A stretch of DNA of 64,000 bases, taken from contig NZ_SOAL01000010.1 in NCBI RefSeq assembly GCF_004364775.1, positions 1 to 64,000 on the forward strand. The letters run 5' to 3'. The notes under the pieces are model-generated. The model did no database searches. It was not told the origin of the DNA and saw nothing but the letters and a program-made list of their open reading frames with translations. The stretch is from Comamonas sp. JUb58. GTDB lineage: Bacteria > Pseudomonadota > Gammaproteobacteria > Burkholderiales > Burkholderiaceae_C. Shown here one piece after another: positions 1-9,705 of the stretch (its first letter is position 1; each line of letters opens with the position of its first letter). Both the position numbers and the translations under genes were made by a program.

Positions 1-82
1 CGGCCAAGGCCCTGTTGCTTATCCCTCCTCCCAGATACTTCTGGACCATCTTGAGCTTGAAGCTCTCATCGTATTTCGTCAT
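1..82 (-). CDS. IS3-family transposase OrfA, N-terminal fragment
   Basis: Partial gene: only the first 27 codons are in the window, beginning MTKYDESFKLKMVQKYLGGG on the minus strand. This matches the start of the helix-turn-helix OrfA proteins of IS3/IS150 elements (lysine-rich opening, then xFKxKxVxxYL), which bind the element's ends and are normally fused by programmed frameshifting to the DDE-domain OrfB. The start codon is 51 bases inside the presumed IS end, the usual arrangement. Whether the element is intact cannot be told here. Confidence 0.75.
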   Translation of the reverse strand, partial: MTKYDESFKLKMVQKYLGGGISNRALA

Positions 83-133
83 GAAAAACACCCCATTGGT
101 TGGACTGGTGTCCAACTTTTGGGGTGCAGTTCA
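1..133 (-). mobile_element. End of an IS3-family (IS150-like) insertion sequence, cut by the window edge
   Basis: The first 133 bases carry the start of a transposase OrfA on the minus strand and, outside it, a terminal sequence that reads TGAACTGCACCCCAAAAGTT inwards from about 133. Ends of the form TGnACTGnnCCC followed by AAAAGTTGGAC are typical of IS150-group IS3 elements. The rest of the element lies left of the window, so its length, the other inverted repeat and the target duplication cannot be seen. The outer boundary could be off by a few bases. Confidence 0.75.
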
Positions 134-442
134 CTTCCGAGGCGGCTTTTTTGCGCCCGGCTGCCCTGCCAGGCGGCGATGCATAGCGGCGCGATGGCGA
201 CACACAATGGCCTTGCCAGCGGCCATAGCCGGGCGGCTAAGGTAAGCTCGGCACAGCAGCAATCTCCGCGCATCGCCCACCAGCTGTGGGCTTGCAGCCT
301 CTGCTGCCAAAAGCACTTGCCAGTCGCCAGACGGGCATGCGACCATTGAACACTGATTCAAACCGGCGGCGCCCCGCGCGCCGCCACCGCTTTTGCCGAA
401 AAATGTGAGCAGCCGGTCTGCACTGCTCCCACACGGATATCT
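134..442. other. Intergenic stretch between the IS end and corC-like gene
   Basis: 309 bases with no convincing gene; short open frames here have no recognisable composition and no ribosome-binding site. The first bases after the IS (GGCGGCTTTTTT near 142-153) look like the right half and T-run of a terminator whose other half may have been separated by the insertion. The corC-like promoter should lie in the last 100 bases, but I see no good sigma-70 match. Confidence 0.4.
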
Positions 443-1783
443 ATGAATCTTACGCAGAGTCTCTTTGTCATTGCCTTGCTGATCAGCTTCAGCGCCTTTT
501 TCTCCATGGCGGAGATATCGCTGGCCGCCTCGCGCCGCCTGCGCTTGCGGCAAATGGTGGATGACGGAGACCCGCGTGCAGAGCGTGTGATGAAGGTCCA
601 GGAGCAGCCCGGTGAGTACTTCACCGTGGTGCAGGTGGGCCAGAATGCGGTGGCCATCTTGGGCGGTATTGTGGGCGAGGGAGCGCTCAGCCCCTTTGTG
701 TCGGGCATTGCCAGCCGCTGGCTGGAGCCCGCCACCGCGCAGACCATCGGTTTTCTGTTCTCCTTCACCGTGGTCACCTCTCTGTTCATTCTGCTGGCCG
801 ACCTGCTGCCCAAGCGCCTGTCGATGGCCGAGCCCGAGGCTCTGGCGCTGCGCGTGTCGCGTCCCATGCAGTGGTGCATGACCATTTTCAAGCCCGTGGT
901 CTGGTTCTACAGCAAGGCGGCCGATGGCCTGTTTCGCCTGCTGGGCCTGTCGACCATCCGCGATGAAAAAATCACCTACGAAGACATTCTGGCAATGACC
1001 GAGGCCGGCGCCAAAGCCGGCGTGCTGGCCGCGCAGGAGCAACAGGTGATTGCCAATCTGTTCGAGCTTGATACGCGCACTGTCGGCTCGGCGATGACCC
1101 AGCGCGACCGCATCGCCTTCTTCTACCAGGACGACAGCGACGACATCATCCGCGCCCGCATTGCCGAAGAGCCGTTTTCGACCTACCCGGTCTGTGCCGG
1201 TGACATCGACCATGTGGTCGGCTATGTGGATGCCAAGGACCTGTTCCAGCGCGCGCTGAACAACCTGCCGATGAAGCTGCGCGACGAAGGCCTGGTCAAG
1301 AAGGCCCTGGTCATCCCCGACCGGCTGACCCTGGCCGAGGTGCTGCAGCAGTTCCGCCAGGCGCATGAGGACTTTGCCATCATCGTCAATGAATACAGCC
1401 TGGTGGTCGGCGTGGTCACGCTCAACGATGTGATGAGCACCGTCATGGGCGATCTGATGGGGCCGGTCGATGAGGAGCTGATCGTGCGCCGCGACGAGAC
1501 CTCCTGGCTGATCGACGGCATCACGCCGATCGAGGATGTGGAGCGGGCCCTGCTGCTGGACGACCTGCCACATGCTGACGAGTACGAAACCCTGGGCGGC
1601 TTTCTGATGGTGATGCTGCGCCGCATCCCGCGCCGCACCGACAAGGTGGTCTGGGGCAAGTACCAGTTCGAGGTGATGGATGTGGACAGCTACCGCATCG
1701 ACCAGGTGCTGGTCACCATGGTGGACCCGAACAAGGTGCCAGATACGCCGGTACCGCCAGCCACCAACAGCCTGGCGGCCTAA
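443..1783 (+). CDS. CorC/HlyC-family (CNNM-type) membrane protein with CBS domains
   Basis: 446 aa. The N-terminal part (about residues 1-190) is a DUF21/CNNM transmembrane domain with hydrophobic segments near 5-25, 60-85, 100-125 and 140-160. A CBS-domain pair follows (about 205-335, including AIIVNEYSLVVGVVTLNDV), then a CorC_HlyC C-terminal domain (about 350-430). Proteins of this family are linked to magnesium or cobalt homeostasis; the older haemolysin label is historical. The gene stands alone, converging on the lytic transglycosylase gene with a shared hairpin between them. The ATG at 443 begins a typical membrane-insertion sequence but has only a poor ribosome-binding site. Family certain; transported ion unknown. 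Confidence 0.88.
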   Translation: MNLTQSLFVIALLISFSAFFSMAEISLAASRRLRLRQMVDDGDPRAERVMKVQEQPGEYFTVVQVGQNAVAILGGIVGEGALSPFVSGIASRWLEPATAQTIGFLFSFTVVTSLFILLADLLPKRLSMAEPEALALRVSRPMQWCMTIFKPVVWFYSKAADGLFRLLGLSTIRDEKITYEDILAMTEAGAKAGVLAAQEQQVIANLFELDTRTVGSAMTQRDRIAFFYQDDSDDIIRARIAEEPFSTYPVCAGDIDHVVGYVDAKDLFQRALNNLPMKLRDEGLVKKALVIPDRLTLAEVLQQFRQAHEDFAIIVNEYSLVVGVVTLNDVMSTVMGDLMGPVDEELIVRRDETSWLIDGITPIEDVERALLLDDLPHADEYETLGGFLMVMLRRIPRRTDKVVWGKYQFEVMDVDSYRIDQVLVTMVDPNKVPDTPVPPATNSLAA

Positions 1784-1810
1784 GACCCAGCAAGGCTGCA
1801 GTGCCCATGA

Positions 1811-1840
1811 AAAAGCCACCGCATGCGGTGGCTATCTTTT
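1811..1840. terminator. Bidirectional terminator between convergent genes
   Basis: Perfect 20-base palindrome AGCCACCGCATGCGGTGGCT (1814-1833), with AAAA on the left and TCTTTTT following on the right. It lies between the stops of the corC-like gene and the lytic transglycosylase gene and can serve both strands. Confidence 0.75.
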
Positions 1841-1867
1841 TGCTGCAGCGCTGGCAGTGGGCAGATT

Positions 1868-2530
1868 TCAGGCCTCGATCTTGTTCTCAAACAACCACTG
1901 GCGCTGCGCGCCATAGACCAGGTTGGGATAGGTGTCCTTGCCGCGGCTGCCGTTGTAGCGGCCCAATGCCATGAACAGATCGCCCTTTTCGCGGTCCAGG
2001 TAGTGGCGCAGAATCACACAGCCAAAGCGCAGATTGGTCTGCATGTGGAAAAGCTTGGCCGGGTCGCCATCGCCGATCACCCGGGTCCAGAACGGCATCA
2101 CCTGCATGTAGCCACGGGCGCCGACATTGGACATGGCGAACTTGCGGAATCCGCTTTCGACCTGGATCAGGCCAAGCACCAGCGATTCATCCAGGCGTGC
2201 ACGCCGGGCTTCGTACCAGACGGTCTGCAGAAAATCGCGGCGCACTTCCCAATCGGGCTTGCGCCGGCGCAGGCGGTCGCTCATCGCGCCCAGCCAGCGC
2301 AAGTAGACGATCTTGGCCTCGGTCGAGACAAACACGGGCTCCGGTGGCGCCGCGCTGCCAATGGCGGCCGTCAGCGCCGAGCGCACCGAATCGATCAGCG
2401 GCTCCTCCAGCTGGCCACCGGCATGCGCAGCCTGCGGCGCCGCCAGCCAGGCGCCGGGCCCCGCCAACAGCGATGCCATGGCCGCGCGGCGTGATACGCC
2501 CGCAGGTAAAGCAATGCGTGAGCCTGACAT
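1868..2530 (-). CDS. Lytic transglycosylase, SLT domain (soluble Slt70 catalytic-domain type)
   Basis: 220 aa. Expected to cleave the MurNAc-GlcNAc bond of peptidoglycan to give 1,6-anhydro ends, in the periplasm. The N-terminus (1-37) is a signal peptide ending ...QAAHA, and its SRRAAM resembles a Tat twin-arginine motif. The goose-type lysozyme/SLT fold runs from about 100 to 215, with catalytic Glu125 in QVESGF followed by GARGYMQVMP. The later ALGRYNGS segment is the usual substrate-cleft motif. It lies 76 bases downstream of proS on the same strand and is probably co-transcribed with it, an arrangement common in Comamonadaceae as far as I know. Confidence 0.87.
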   Translation of the reverse strand: MSGSRIALPAGVSRRAAMASLLAGPGAWLAAPQAAHAGGQLEEPLIDSVRSALTAAIGSAAPPEPVFVSTEAKIVYLRWLGAMSDRLRRRKPDWEVRRDFLQTVWYEARRARLDESLVLGLIQVESGFRKFAMSNVGARGYMQVMPFWTRVIGDGDPAKLFHMQTNLRFGCVILRHYLDREKGDLFMALGRYNGSRGKDTYPNLVYGAQRQWLFENKIEA

Positions 2531-2606
2531 CCTCGATCGATCCCTCTGTGACTATTGTGGTGTGGCGCCTGGCGGCATGGGCTGCGTTGGCAGCCCATGG
2601 CCCGCA

Positions 2607-4346
2607 TCAGGCCAAGCGGCTGGTGATGAAGCTGAACACCTCGTCCACAGGCACCTTGGTGGCTGCAGTCTCGCGGCGCTGCTGGTACTCGACCATGCCT
2701 TCTTGCAGGCCCCGGTCGCCCAGCACCACACGGTGCGGCACGCCAATCAGCTCCCAATCGGCCAGCATCGCGCCCGGGCGCTCGCCGCGGTCGTCCAGTA
2801 TCACATCGACACCAGCGGCCAACAAGTCTGCGTGTAGCTTTTCAGCCGCAGTCTTGACCGCTTCGCTGCGGTCCATGCCGATCGGGCAGATCACCACGGT
2901 GAAAGGCGCAATCGCGTCGGGCCAGATGATGCCGCGCTCGTCATGGTTTTGCTCCACGGCCGCAGCGGGCAGGCGGGTCACGCCAATGCCGTAGCAGCCC
3001 ATTTCGAACTCGCTGGGCTTGCCGTTCTCGGCCAGGAAGGTGGCCTTCATCGCCTTGGAGTACTTGGTGCCCAGGTAGAACACATGGCCGATCTCGATAC
3101 CGCGTTCAATGGCCAGCTCGCCCTGGCCGTCTGGCGAAAGGTCACCCGCCACCACATTGCGCAGGTCGGCGACCACGGCAGGCTCGGGCAGGTCACGGCC
3201 CCAGTTCACACCGGTCAAGTGGTAGTCGGCCTCGTTGGCGCCGCAAACCCAGTCGGCCATCACGGCCACGTCGCGGTCCACCACCAGCTTGACGGGTTTT
3301 TTCACGCCGATCGGGCCCAGGTAGCCTGGCTGGCAGCCAAAGTGCTCTTCGATCTCGCCCACCGTCGCGAAACGGAAGTTGGCCAGGCCTTCGACCTTGC
3401 CGACCTTGATCTCGTTCATGTCATGGTCGCCGCGCAGCAGCAGCAGCCATACCTGGGAGCTCAGGATGTCGCCCTTGTCATTGGTCTCGTCGGTGGCCAG
3501 CACCAGCGATTTGACGGTGTTGGCCAACGGCAGGTCCAGCAGCGCGGCCACATCGGCGCAGGTGCTCTTGCCAGGCGTGGCCGTCTTGGCCATGGCCTGC
3601 GCGGCGGCAGCACGGGGCTGGGTAGGCGCCAGGCTTTCGGCCTTTTCGATATTGGCGGCGTAGTCGCTGTTGGGGCAATAGACGATCGCGTCTTCACCGG
3701 TCGCGGCAATCACCTGGAACTCTTCGCTCAGGTCGCCACCGATGGCGCCGCTGTCGGCGCGCACGGCGCGGTACTGCAGGCCAAAGCGGTCAAAGATGCG
3801 CTTGTAGGCGGCACGCATGGTCTGGTAGCTGATCTGTGCGGCGTCGCGGTCCTTGTCGAAGGAGTAGGCGTCCTTCATGATGAACTCGCGGCCACGCATC
3901 AGGCCAAAGCGGGGGCGGCGCTCGTCGCGGAACTTGGTCTGGATCTGGTAGAGGTTCTTGGGCAGCTGCTTGTAGCTCTTGAACTCCTGGCGCGCGATGT
4001 CGGTCACCACCTCTTCGCTAGTGGGCTGGATGACAAAGTCGCGCGAGTGGCGGTCCTGGATGCGCAGCAGCTCGGCACCCATCTTGTCAAAGCGGCCGGT
4101 CTCTTGCCAGAACTCGGCCGGCTGCACCACGGGCATGGTCACCTCGATGGCGCCAGCGCGGTTCATTTCTTCGCGCACGATGGCCTCGACCTTGCGGATC
4201 ACGCGCAGGCCCATGGGCATGTAGTTGTAGATGCCGGCGCCGAGCTTCTTGATCATGCCGGCGCGGGTCATCAGCTGGTGGCTGGCGATTTCAGCGTCCG
4301 CAGGCGCTTCTTTCAGGGTCGAGATGAGAAATTGCGAAGCTTTCAT
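2607..4346 (-). CDS. proS: Prolyl-tRNA synthetase (bacterial type, with editing domain)
   Basis: 579 aa, the normal length for the bacterial ProRS that carries an inserted YbaK-like editing domain. Class II catalytic core with the TSEE motif at 109-112 and KDAYSFD near 155. The INS editing domain spans about residues 230-385 and removes Ala from Ala-tRNA(Pro). Motif 3 region GCYGIGVTR follows, and the C-terminal anticodon-binding domain fills about 475-579. The ATG at 4346 gives [15 protein letters not shown], the standard start. Divergent from rppH, with 92 bases between the two start codons. Confidence 0.97.
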   Translation of the reverse strand: MKASQFLISTLKEAPADAEIASHQLMTRAGMIKKLGAGIYNYMPMGLRVIRKVEAIVREEMNRAGAIEVTMPVVQPAEFWQETGRFDKMGAELLRIQDRHSRDFVIQPTSEEVVTDIARQEFKSYKQLPKNLYQIQTKFRDERRPRFGLMRGREFIMKDAYSFDKDRDAAQISYQTMRAAYKRIFDRFGLQYRAVRADSGAIGGDLSEEFQVIAATGEDAIVYCPNSDYAANIEKAESLAPTQPRAAAAQAMAKTATPGKSTCADVAALLDLPLANTVKSLVLATDETNDKGDILSSQVWLLLLRGDHDMNEIKVGKVEGLANFRFATVGEIEEHFGCQPGYLGPIGVKKPVKLVVDRDVAVMADWVCGANEADYHLTGVNWGRDLPEPAVVADLRNVVAGDLSPDGQGELAIERGIEIGHVFYLGTKYSKAMKATFLAENGKPSEFEMGCYGIGVTRLPAAAVEQNHDERGIIWPDAIAPFTVVICPIGMDRSEAVKTAAEKLHADLLAAGVDVILDDRGERPGAMLADWELIGVPHRVVLGDRGLQEGMVEYQQRRETAATKVPVDEVFSFITSRLA

Positions 4347-4377
4347 AGTCTATGACAATGGACCTAGTAGTTGCCCC

Positions 4378-4408
4378 CTTGAAGATGGCTTCAAGGCGCA
4401 GGCATAAT
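4378..4408 (+). promoter_or_regulatory. Probable rppH promoter with overlapping inverted repeat
   Basis: TTGAAG (4379-4384), an 18-base spacer and CATAAT (4403-4408) form a fair sigma-70 promoter about 30 bases before the rppH start. A perfect inverted repeat, CTTGAAG-atgg-CTTCAAG (4378-4395), covers the -35 box and the start of the spacer. It could be an operator or simply the -35 context. No regulator is known to me for it. Confidence 0.45.
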
Positions 4409-4438
4409 GGACACAGTTTAAAAAATTGGGGTTAGATT

Positions 4439-5137
4439 ATGCTGGACCGAGATGGCTTTAGGCCAAACGTCGGCATCATCCTGCTCAACCAGCGCAATCA
4501 GGTGTTTTGGGGCAAGCGCATCCGCACCCATAGCTGGCAGTTTCCGCAGGGTGGTATCGACCGTGGAGAAACCCCCGAGCAGGCGATGTTTCGAGAGCTG
4601 CATGAGGAAGTGGGCTTGCGACCGGAGCATGTACGTATTGTGGCTAGAACGCGGGATTGGCTACGGTACGAGGTGCCCGAACGCTTCATCCGCCGCGATG
4701 CCAGAGGCTATTATCGCGGACAAAAGCAGATTTGGTTTTTGCTCCAGTTAACGGGGCACGATTGGGACCTGAATCTGCGCGCCACCAACCATCCGGAGTT
4801 TGATGCCTGGCGCTGGAATGACTATTGGGTGCCGCTGGATGTGGTGGTGGAGTTCAAGCGCGGCGTCTACGAGATGGCTCTGACCGAGCTGTCGCGTTTT
4901 GTGCCACGCAATGACCCGCGCAACCGCTATTTACGCAGCAATGCGCGTACGCGCGATGGTGAAATGCATGAGTCGGAGCATGCACCAACTGAGACCTTGC
5001 AGGTATCGGTAACCACCACCACCGTGGTCAGCTACCACTCGCCACTGCGCATGATGCAGGAGATGGAGCTACCGCCTGGTGCCAGCTTTGACCCGGATCC
5101 GGGCAATGCCGGGCGTGATCCACGCCAAAACGGCTGA
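4439..5137 (+). CDS. rppH: RNA 5'-pyrophosphohydrolase (Nudix hydrolase)
   Basis: 232 aa. RppH removes pyrophosphate from the 5' triphosphate end of mRNA, which opens it to RNase E decay. The Nudix box lies at 38-60 ([13 protein letters not shown], then RELHEEVGL), preceded by WQFPQ, the hallmark of the RppH subgroup. The core matches E. coli RppH (176 aa). The remaining C-terminal 60 or so residues (about 172-232) are an extra, low-complexity Thr/Pro-rich tail, seen in many betaproteobacterial versions. The start is the ATG at 4439, directly after the promoter region shared with proS. Confidence 0.93.
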   Translation: MLDRDGFRPNVGIILLNQRNQVFWGKRIRTHSWQFPQGGIDRGETPEQAMFRELHEEVGLRPEHVRIVARTRDWLRYEVPERFIRRDARGYYRGQKQIWFLLQLTGHDWDLNLRATNHPEFDAWRWNDYWVPLDVVVEFKRGVYEMALTELSRFVPRNDPRNRYLRSNARTRDGEMHESEHAPTETLQVSVTTTTVVSYHSPLRMMQEMELPPGASFDPDPGNAGRDPRQNG

Positions 5138-5159
5138 GCACTGACGAGTAGCCAACATA

Positions 5160-5187
5160 CAAAAAGCGTCCCTCGGGACGCTTTTTT
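5160..5187 (+). terminator. Rho-independent terminator after rppH
   Basis: Stem AAAGCGTCCC-tc-GGGACGCTTT followed by a T-run (5161-5187). A-run on the left side means it could also stop proB transcription from the other strand, since proB ends at 5229. Confidence 0.85.
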
Positions 5188-5228
5188 GTGCTTGCGCGGC
5201 AGGCGTAGACCCACCGCTAGCGGCGTGA

Positions 5229-6368
5229 TCAATGCCCCGTCAACACCATATTGTCACGGTGCAGCATCTCGGGCTCGCCGGTGTAGCCCAGCAGGTGCTC
5301 GAATTCAGCCGATGGCTTGCGGCATAAGCGCCGTGCTTCAGCACTGCTGTAATTGGCCAGGCCGCGAGCCAGCTCGGTACCTTGCGGATCGCGCACGCCA
5401 ATCACCTCGCCGCGCGAGAACTCACCATGCACGCTCACCATGCCGATAGGCAGCAGGCTCTTGCCTTCGCCGCGCAGCTTCAGCGCAGCGCCGTCATCGA
5501 CCGTCACATAGCCATGCATCTGCAGGTGGTCCATCATCCACTGCTTGCGCGCCTGGTTCTTGTGGGTATCGGCCACCAGCAGGGTGCCGATGGCCTCACC
5601 TGCAGCCAGGCGCAGCAGTACGTCCTGCTCGCGGCCCCAGGCGATCACGGTGGATGCGCCTGAGCCAGCCGCACGCTTGGCCGCCAGGATCTTGGTAAGC
5701 ATGCCGCCCTTGCCAATGCCCGAGCCTGCGCCACCCGCCATCGCTTCCAGCTTCAGATCGCCGGCCTGTGCCTCGTGCACAAATTCGGCATCGGGATTCT
5801 TGCGGGGATCGGCGGTGTACAGGCCCTTTTGATCGGTCAGAATCACCAGCGCATCGGCCTCGACCAGGTTGGCCACCAGTGCACCCAGGGTGTCGTTGTC
5901 GCCAAACTTGATTTCGTCGTTGACCACCGTGTCGTTTTCGTTGATCACCGGCACCACACCCAGCTGCAGCAGGGTCAGCAAGGTGACGCGGGCATTGAGG
6001 TAGCGCTCGCGGTCGGCCAGGTCGGCATGGGTCAGCAGCACCTGGGCGCTGCCCAGGTTCTGTTCGCGCAGCTTGGTCTCGTACATCTGCACCAGGCCCA
6101 TCTGGCCTACAGCGGCAGCGGCTTGCAGCTCATGGATTTCCTTGGGCCGCTGCTGCCAGCCCAGGCGCTTCATGCCTTCGGCGACGGCGCCGCTGGAGAC
6201 CATGATCACTTCGCGCCTGGCACCACCTTCGCCATGCACCAGGGCGGCAAGTTGGCGGCTCCATTCCGTGATGGCGCCCTCGTCCAGGCCCTTGCCCTCG
6301 TTGGTGACCAGACTGGAGCCGACTTTGACGACGATGCGACGTGCGTCGCGCAGAACATTCGATGCCAT
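5229..6368 (-). CDS. proB: Glutamate 5-kinase
   Basis: 379 aa. First step of proline synthesis: ATP-dependent phosphorylation of glutamate to gamma-glutamyl phosphate. The amino-acid kinase domain fills about 1-260, opening [16 protein letters not shown] and containing the NENDTV segment. A PUA domain follows (about 285-365). The start is taken at the ATG at 6368 ([11 protein letters not shown]) because it puts the kinase motif at the usual distance and GGAAA lies about 8 bases upstream. An in-frame ATG at 6386 and one at 6419 are alternatives. It follows obg by 84 bases, the standard Burkholderiales order; proA is not adjacent. Confidence 0.95.
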   Translation of the reverse strand: MASNVLRDARRIVVKVGSSLVTNEGKGLDEGAITEWSRQLAALVHGEGGARREVIMVSSGAVAEGMKRLGWQQRPKEIHELQAAAAVGQMGLVQMYETKLREQNLGSAQVLLTHADLADRERYLNARVTLLTLLQLGVVPVINENDTVVNDEIKFGDNDTLGALVANLVEADALVILTDQKGLYTADPRKNPDAEFVHEAQAGDLKLEAMAGGAGSGIGKGGMLTKILAAKRAAGSGASTVIAWGREQDVLLRLAAGEAIGTLLVADTHKNQARKQWMMDHLQMHGYVTVDDGAALKLRGEGKSLLPIGMVSVHGEFSRGEVIGVRDPQGTELARGLANYSSAEARRLCRKPSAEFEHLLGYTGEPEMLHRDNMVLTGH

Positions 6369-6452
6369 TTTTGCTTTTTCCGGCATTGCGCCCGCCTGGC
6401 AAGCGCAAGCAGCTATCAATCGATAAGAAATCTAGAGTGCAAGCCTTGCCGC

Positions 6453-7598
<1,146 letters not shown>

Positions 7599-7693
7599 TT
7601 ACGGGAATTGTTCTGCTGCACGTGGAGACATGCAGCCCTGCCAAAACCGCTATTCTCGCACCAGGGCGCCAAGCGGGTCGGCCCAAAAACACC

Positions 7694-7717
7694 AAAGCCC
7701 CGACTGCGCGGGGCTTT
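7694..7717 (-). terminator. Hairpin between rpmA and obg
   Basis: AAAGCCCCG-actg-CGCGGGGCTTT on the plus strand. Read on the minus strand it is a GC stem followed by GGTGTTTTT. It would attenuate or stop rplU-rpmA transcription before obg. A second small repeat, AAGGCC...GGCCTT, lies at 7722-7739. Confidence 0.6.
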
Positions 7718-7757
7718 GGACAAGGCCAATGAAGGCCTTCAAGACACTTGTCTTGTC

Positions 7758-8018
7758 TTAAGCAGCCTTGGTGATGCTCACCGTGTGCTTGGACAAAGCG
7801 CCCTTGGTTTCGAACGACACGTGGCCGTCCACCAGAGCAAACAAGGTGTGGTCCTTGCCCACGCCGACATTGGTGCCGGGGTGGAACTTGGTGCCGCGTT
7901 GACGCACGATGATCGAACCAGCGCTGATCAGTTGACCACCGAAAGCCTTCACACCCAGCATCTTTGGCTTGGAATCACGTCCGTTGCGCGTAGAGCCGCC
8001 GCCTTTTTTCTGTGCCAT
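7758..8018 (-). CDS. rpmA: 50S ribosomal protein L27
   Basis: 86 aa. L27 sits near the peptidyl-transferase centre, and its N-terminal tail contacts the tRNA ends. The sequence opens [19 protein letters not shown] and contains [15 protein letters not shown], both invariant in the family. No Firmicutes-type cleaved N-terminal extension is present. The gene is 15 bases downstream of rplU with AGGAGCT ahead of the start. Confidence 0.98.
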   Translation of the reverse strand: MAQKKGGGSTRNGRDSKPKMLGVKAFGGQLISAGSIIVRQRGTKFHPGTNVGVGKDHTLFALVDGHVSFETKGALSKHTVSITKAA

Positions 8019-8033
8019 GAGATATAGCTCCTG

Positions 8034-8345
8034 TTAAGCTGCAATCGCACCGATTTGCAGCTCAGTGAACTGCTGACGGTGGCCTTGGCGCTTTTGATAG
8101 TGCTTACGACGACGCATCTTGAAAATGCGCACTTTGTCGTGCTTGCCGTGGGCTACTACCGTAACCGTCACAGTTGCTCCGGACACCAAGGGCGTACCAA
8201 CCTTCAACTCTGCGCCGTCGCCGACTGCCAGAACCTGGTCGATCACGATTTCTTGGCCTACGTCCGCAGCGATCTGTTCTACCTTGATTTTTTCGCCGGA
8301 AGCAACACGATACTGTTTGCCACCGGTTTTTATGACCGCGTACAT
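8034..8345 (-). CDS. rplU: 50S ribosomal protein L21
   Basis: 103 aa. L21 binds 23S rRNA early in 50S assembly. It begins [14 protein letters not shown] and ends with the [13 protein letters not shown] segment, both diagnostic. The frame stays open for 46 codons upstream, but the ATG at 8345 is the family start and has AGAGG just ahead of it. A strong promoter lies 50-80 bases upstream. Confidence 0.98.
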   Translation of the reverse strand: MYAVIKTGGKQYRVASGEKIKVEQIAADVGQEIVIDQVLAVGDGAELKVGTPLVSGATVTVTVVAHGKHDKVRIFKMRRRKHYQKRQGHRQQFTELQIGAIAA

Positions 8346-8397
8346 AAGAACCTCTAAAAAGGGGATAGCTTGCAAAGAAATTTCGCAAGAGCCGAAG

Positions 8398-8426
8398 ATT
8401 GTAGCACGGGGTCTGAAAAGACGCAA
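8398..8426 (-). promoter_or_regulatory. Promoter of rplU-rpmA
   Basis: On the minus strand: TTGCGT (8426-8421), a 17-base spacer and TACAAT (8403-8398). This is a good sigma-70 promoter in the expected place, leaving a leader of about 45 bases before rplU. Confidence 0.75.
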
Positions 8427-8518
8427 ACCCTCTACGTTTTTGCACCACAACGGGGACATAAAACGCATCCCCGAGACGGACAACCGGGCATGTCTGCAAG
8501 TGGTGCTGCTCTCGTTTC

Positions 8519-8524
8519 TATAAT
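8519..8524 (+). promoter_or_regulatory. -10 box upstream of ispB
   Basis: A perfect TATAAT 31 bases before the ispB start. No good -35 hexamer lies 16-18 bases upstream (TGCAAG at 8495-8500 is the best), so this may be a -10-dominated or activated promoter. Confidence 0.5.
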
Positions 8525-8555
8525 GCGGTATCCCTAAAATGCCGAGATAGCCGCC

Positions 8556-9542
8556 TTGTCAGAGTCCAACACTCCCAACCCGTCCAACCCCTTGAGCCTC
8601 GTCGCCGGTGATATGCGGCAGGTGGATGCCGTGATTGCCAGGCGCCTGAGCTCCTCCGTTCCGCTGATCGGTGAGGTATCGCACTACATCATCTCGGCCG
8701 GCGGCAAGCGCCTGCGCCCTGCCCTGCTGCTGCTGGTGGCCGGCGCGCTGGAGTACCGAGGCGAGCAGCATTTCAATCTGGCGGCGGTGGTTGAGTTCAT
8801 CCACACTGCGACCTTGCTGCATGACGATGTGGTGGATGAATCCACGATGCGGCGCGGCAAACCCACCGCCAACGAGAGCTTTGGCAATGCCGCCAGCGTC
8901 TTGGTGGGGGATTTCCTGCACTCACGTGCCTTCCAGATGATGGTCGATGCCGACAGCATGCGCGTCATGCAGATCCTGTCGGAGGCCACCAACATCATCG
9001 CCGAGGGTGAGGTGCAGCAGCTGATCAACACCCACAATGTCGATCTGGACGAGGCGGGCTATCTCTCCGTCATCCGCTCCAAGACCGCCAAACTCTTCGA
9101 GGCCAGCGCCCGCCTGGCTGCGGTGCTGACCGAAGCCCCTGCCGAATTGGAAGAGGCCTGTGCCAACTATGGCCGCTCGCTGGGCACCGCCTTCCAGGTG
9201 ATTGACGATGCGCTGGACTACGACGGTGACACAACCGTGATGGGCAAGAATATTGGCGATGATTTGCGCGAAGGCAAGGTCACCCTGCCGCTGATCATTG
9301 CCATGCAGCGTGCCAGCGCCGATGATAGGCAGATGATTGTCAGCGCCATCGAGCAGGGCTCCACCCCGCACATGGCCCATATCGTGCAGGTCGTCAAGGA
9401 CACCGGCTCGCTGCAAGCCACACGGGCGGCTGCCGCACTGCAGGCCCAAGAGGCCATCGACTGCCTCGCCTTGCTGCCCAACAATGCCTATACCCAGGCG
9501 CTGACCACCCTGGCCTCGCAGCTGCTGGACCGCCGAGAGTAA
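8556..9542 (+). CDS. ispB: Octaprenyl diphosphate synthase (trans-polyprenyl synthase)
   Basis: 328 aa. Makes the long isoprenoid side chain of ubiquinone from farnesyl diphosphate and IPP. The first Asp-rich motif DDVVD is at 90-94, and the second (DDALDYDGD) is near 217. [12 protein letters not shown] (49-60) is the usual IPP-binding segment. The start is a TTG at 8556 (MSESNTPN...), which gives a normal family N-terminus; there is no upstream ATG in frame. The chain length is inferred from the family (C40 in most betaproteobacteria), not read from the sequence. Confidence 0.92.
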   Translation: MSESNTPNPSNPLSLVAGDMRQVDAVIARRLSSSVPLIGEVSHYIISAGGKRLRPALLLLVAGALEYRGEQHFNLAAVVEFIHTATLLHDDVVDESTMRRGKPTANESFGNAASVLVGDFLHSRAFQMMVDADSMRVMQILSEATNIIAEGEVQQLINTHNVDLDEAGYLSVIRSKTAKLFEASARLAAVLTEAPAELEEACANYGRSLGTAFQVIDDALDYDGDTTVMGKNIGDDLREGKVTLPLIIAMQRASADDRQMIVSAIEQGSTPHMAHIVQVVKDTGSLQATRAAAALQAQEAIDCLALLPNNAYTQALTTLASQLLDRRE

Positions 9543-9705
9543 GGCTGGAGGCAGGTGTGGATGGCTGAGCGTATCCCGCAGACTGTCGCAGATCCACTGC
9601 AGTGGTGCGACCTGCGGGGTGCATTTCTTTGTTAAATCTCCGAACAACTGCTACAGTTTGCCGGACTACGCAGCGAGGCTATCGACGATAGGCGTCCCCC
9701 TTTAC

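Noticed and set aside
131-1819. A 562-codon minus-strand frame opposite the corC-like gene
   Set aside because: The plus-strand protein has clear CNNM, CBS and CorC domains; the antisense translation has none.
9543-9705. A tRNA gene in the ispB-pilB gap
   Set aside because: A tRNA might be expected here by analogy with relatives, but no cloverleaf can be drawn from this 163-base stretch.
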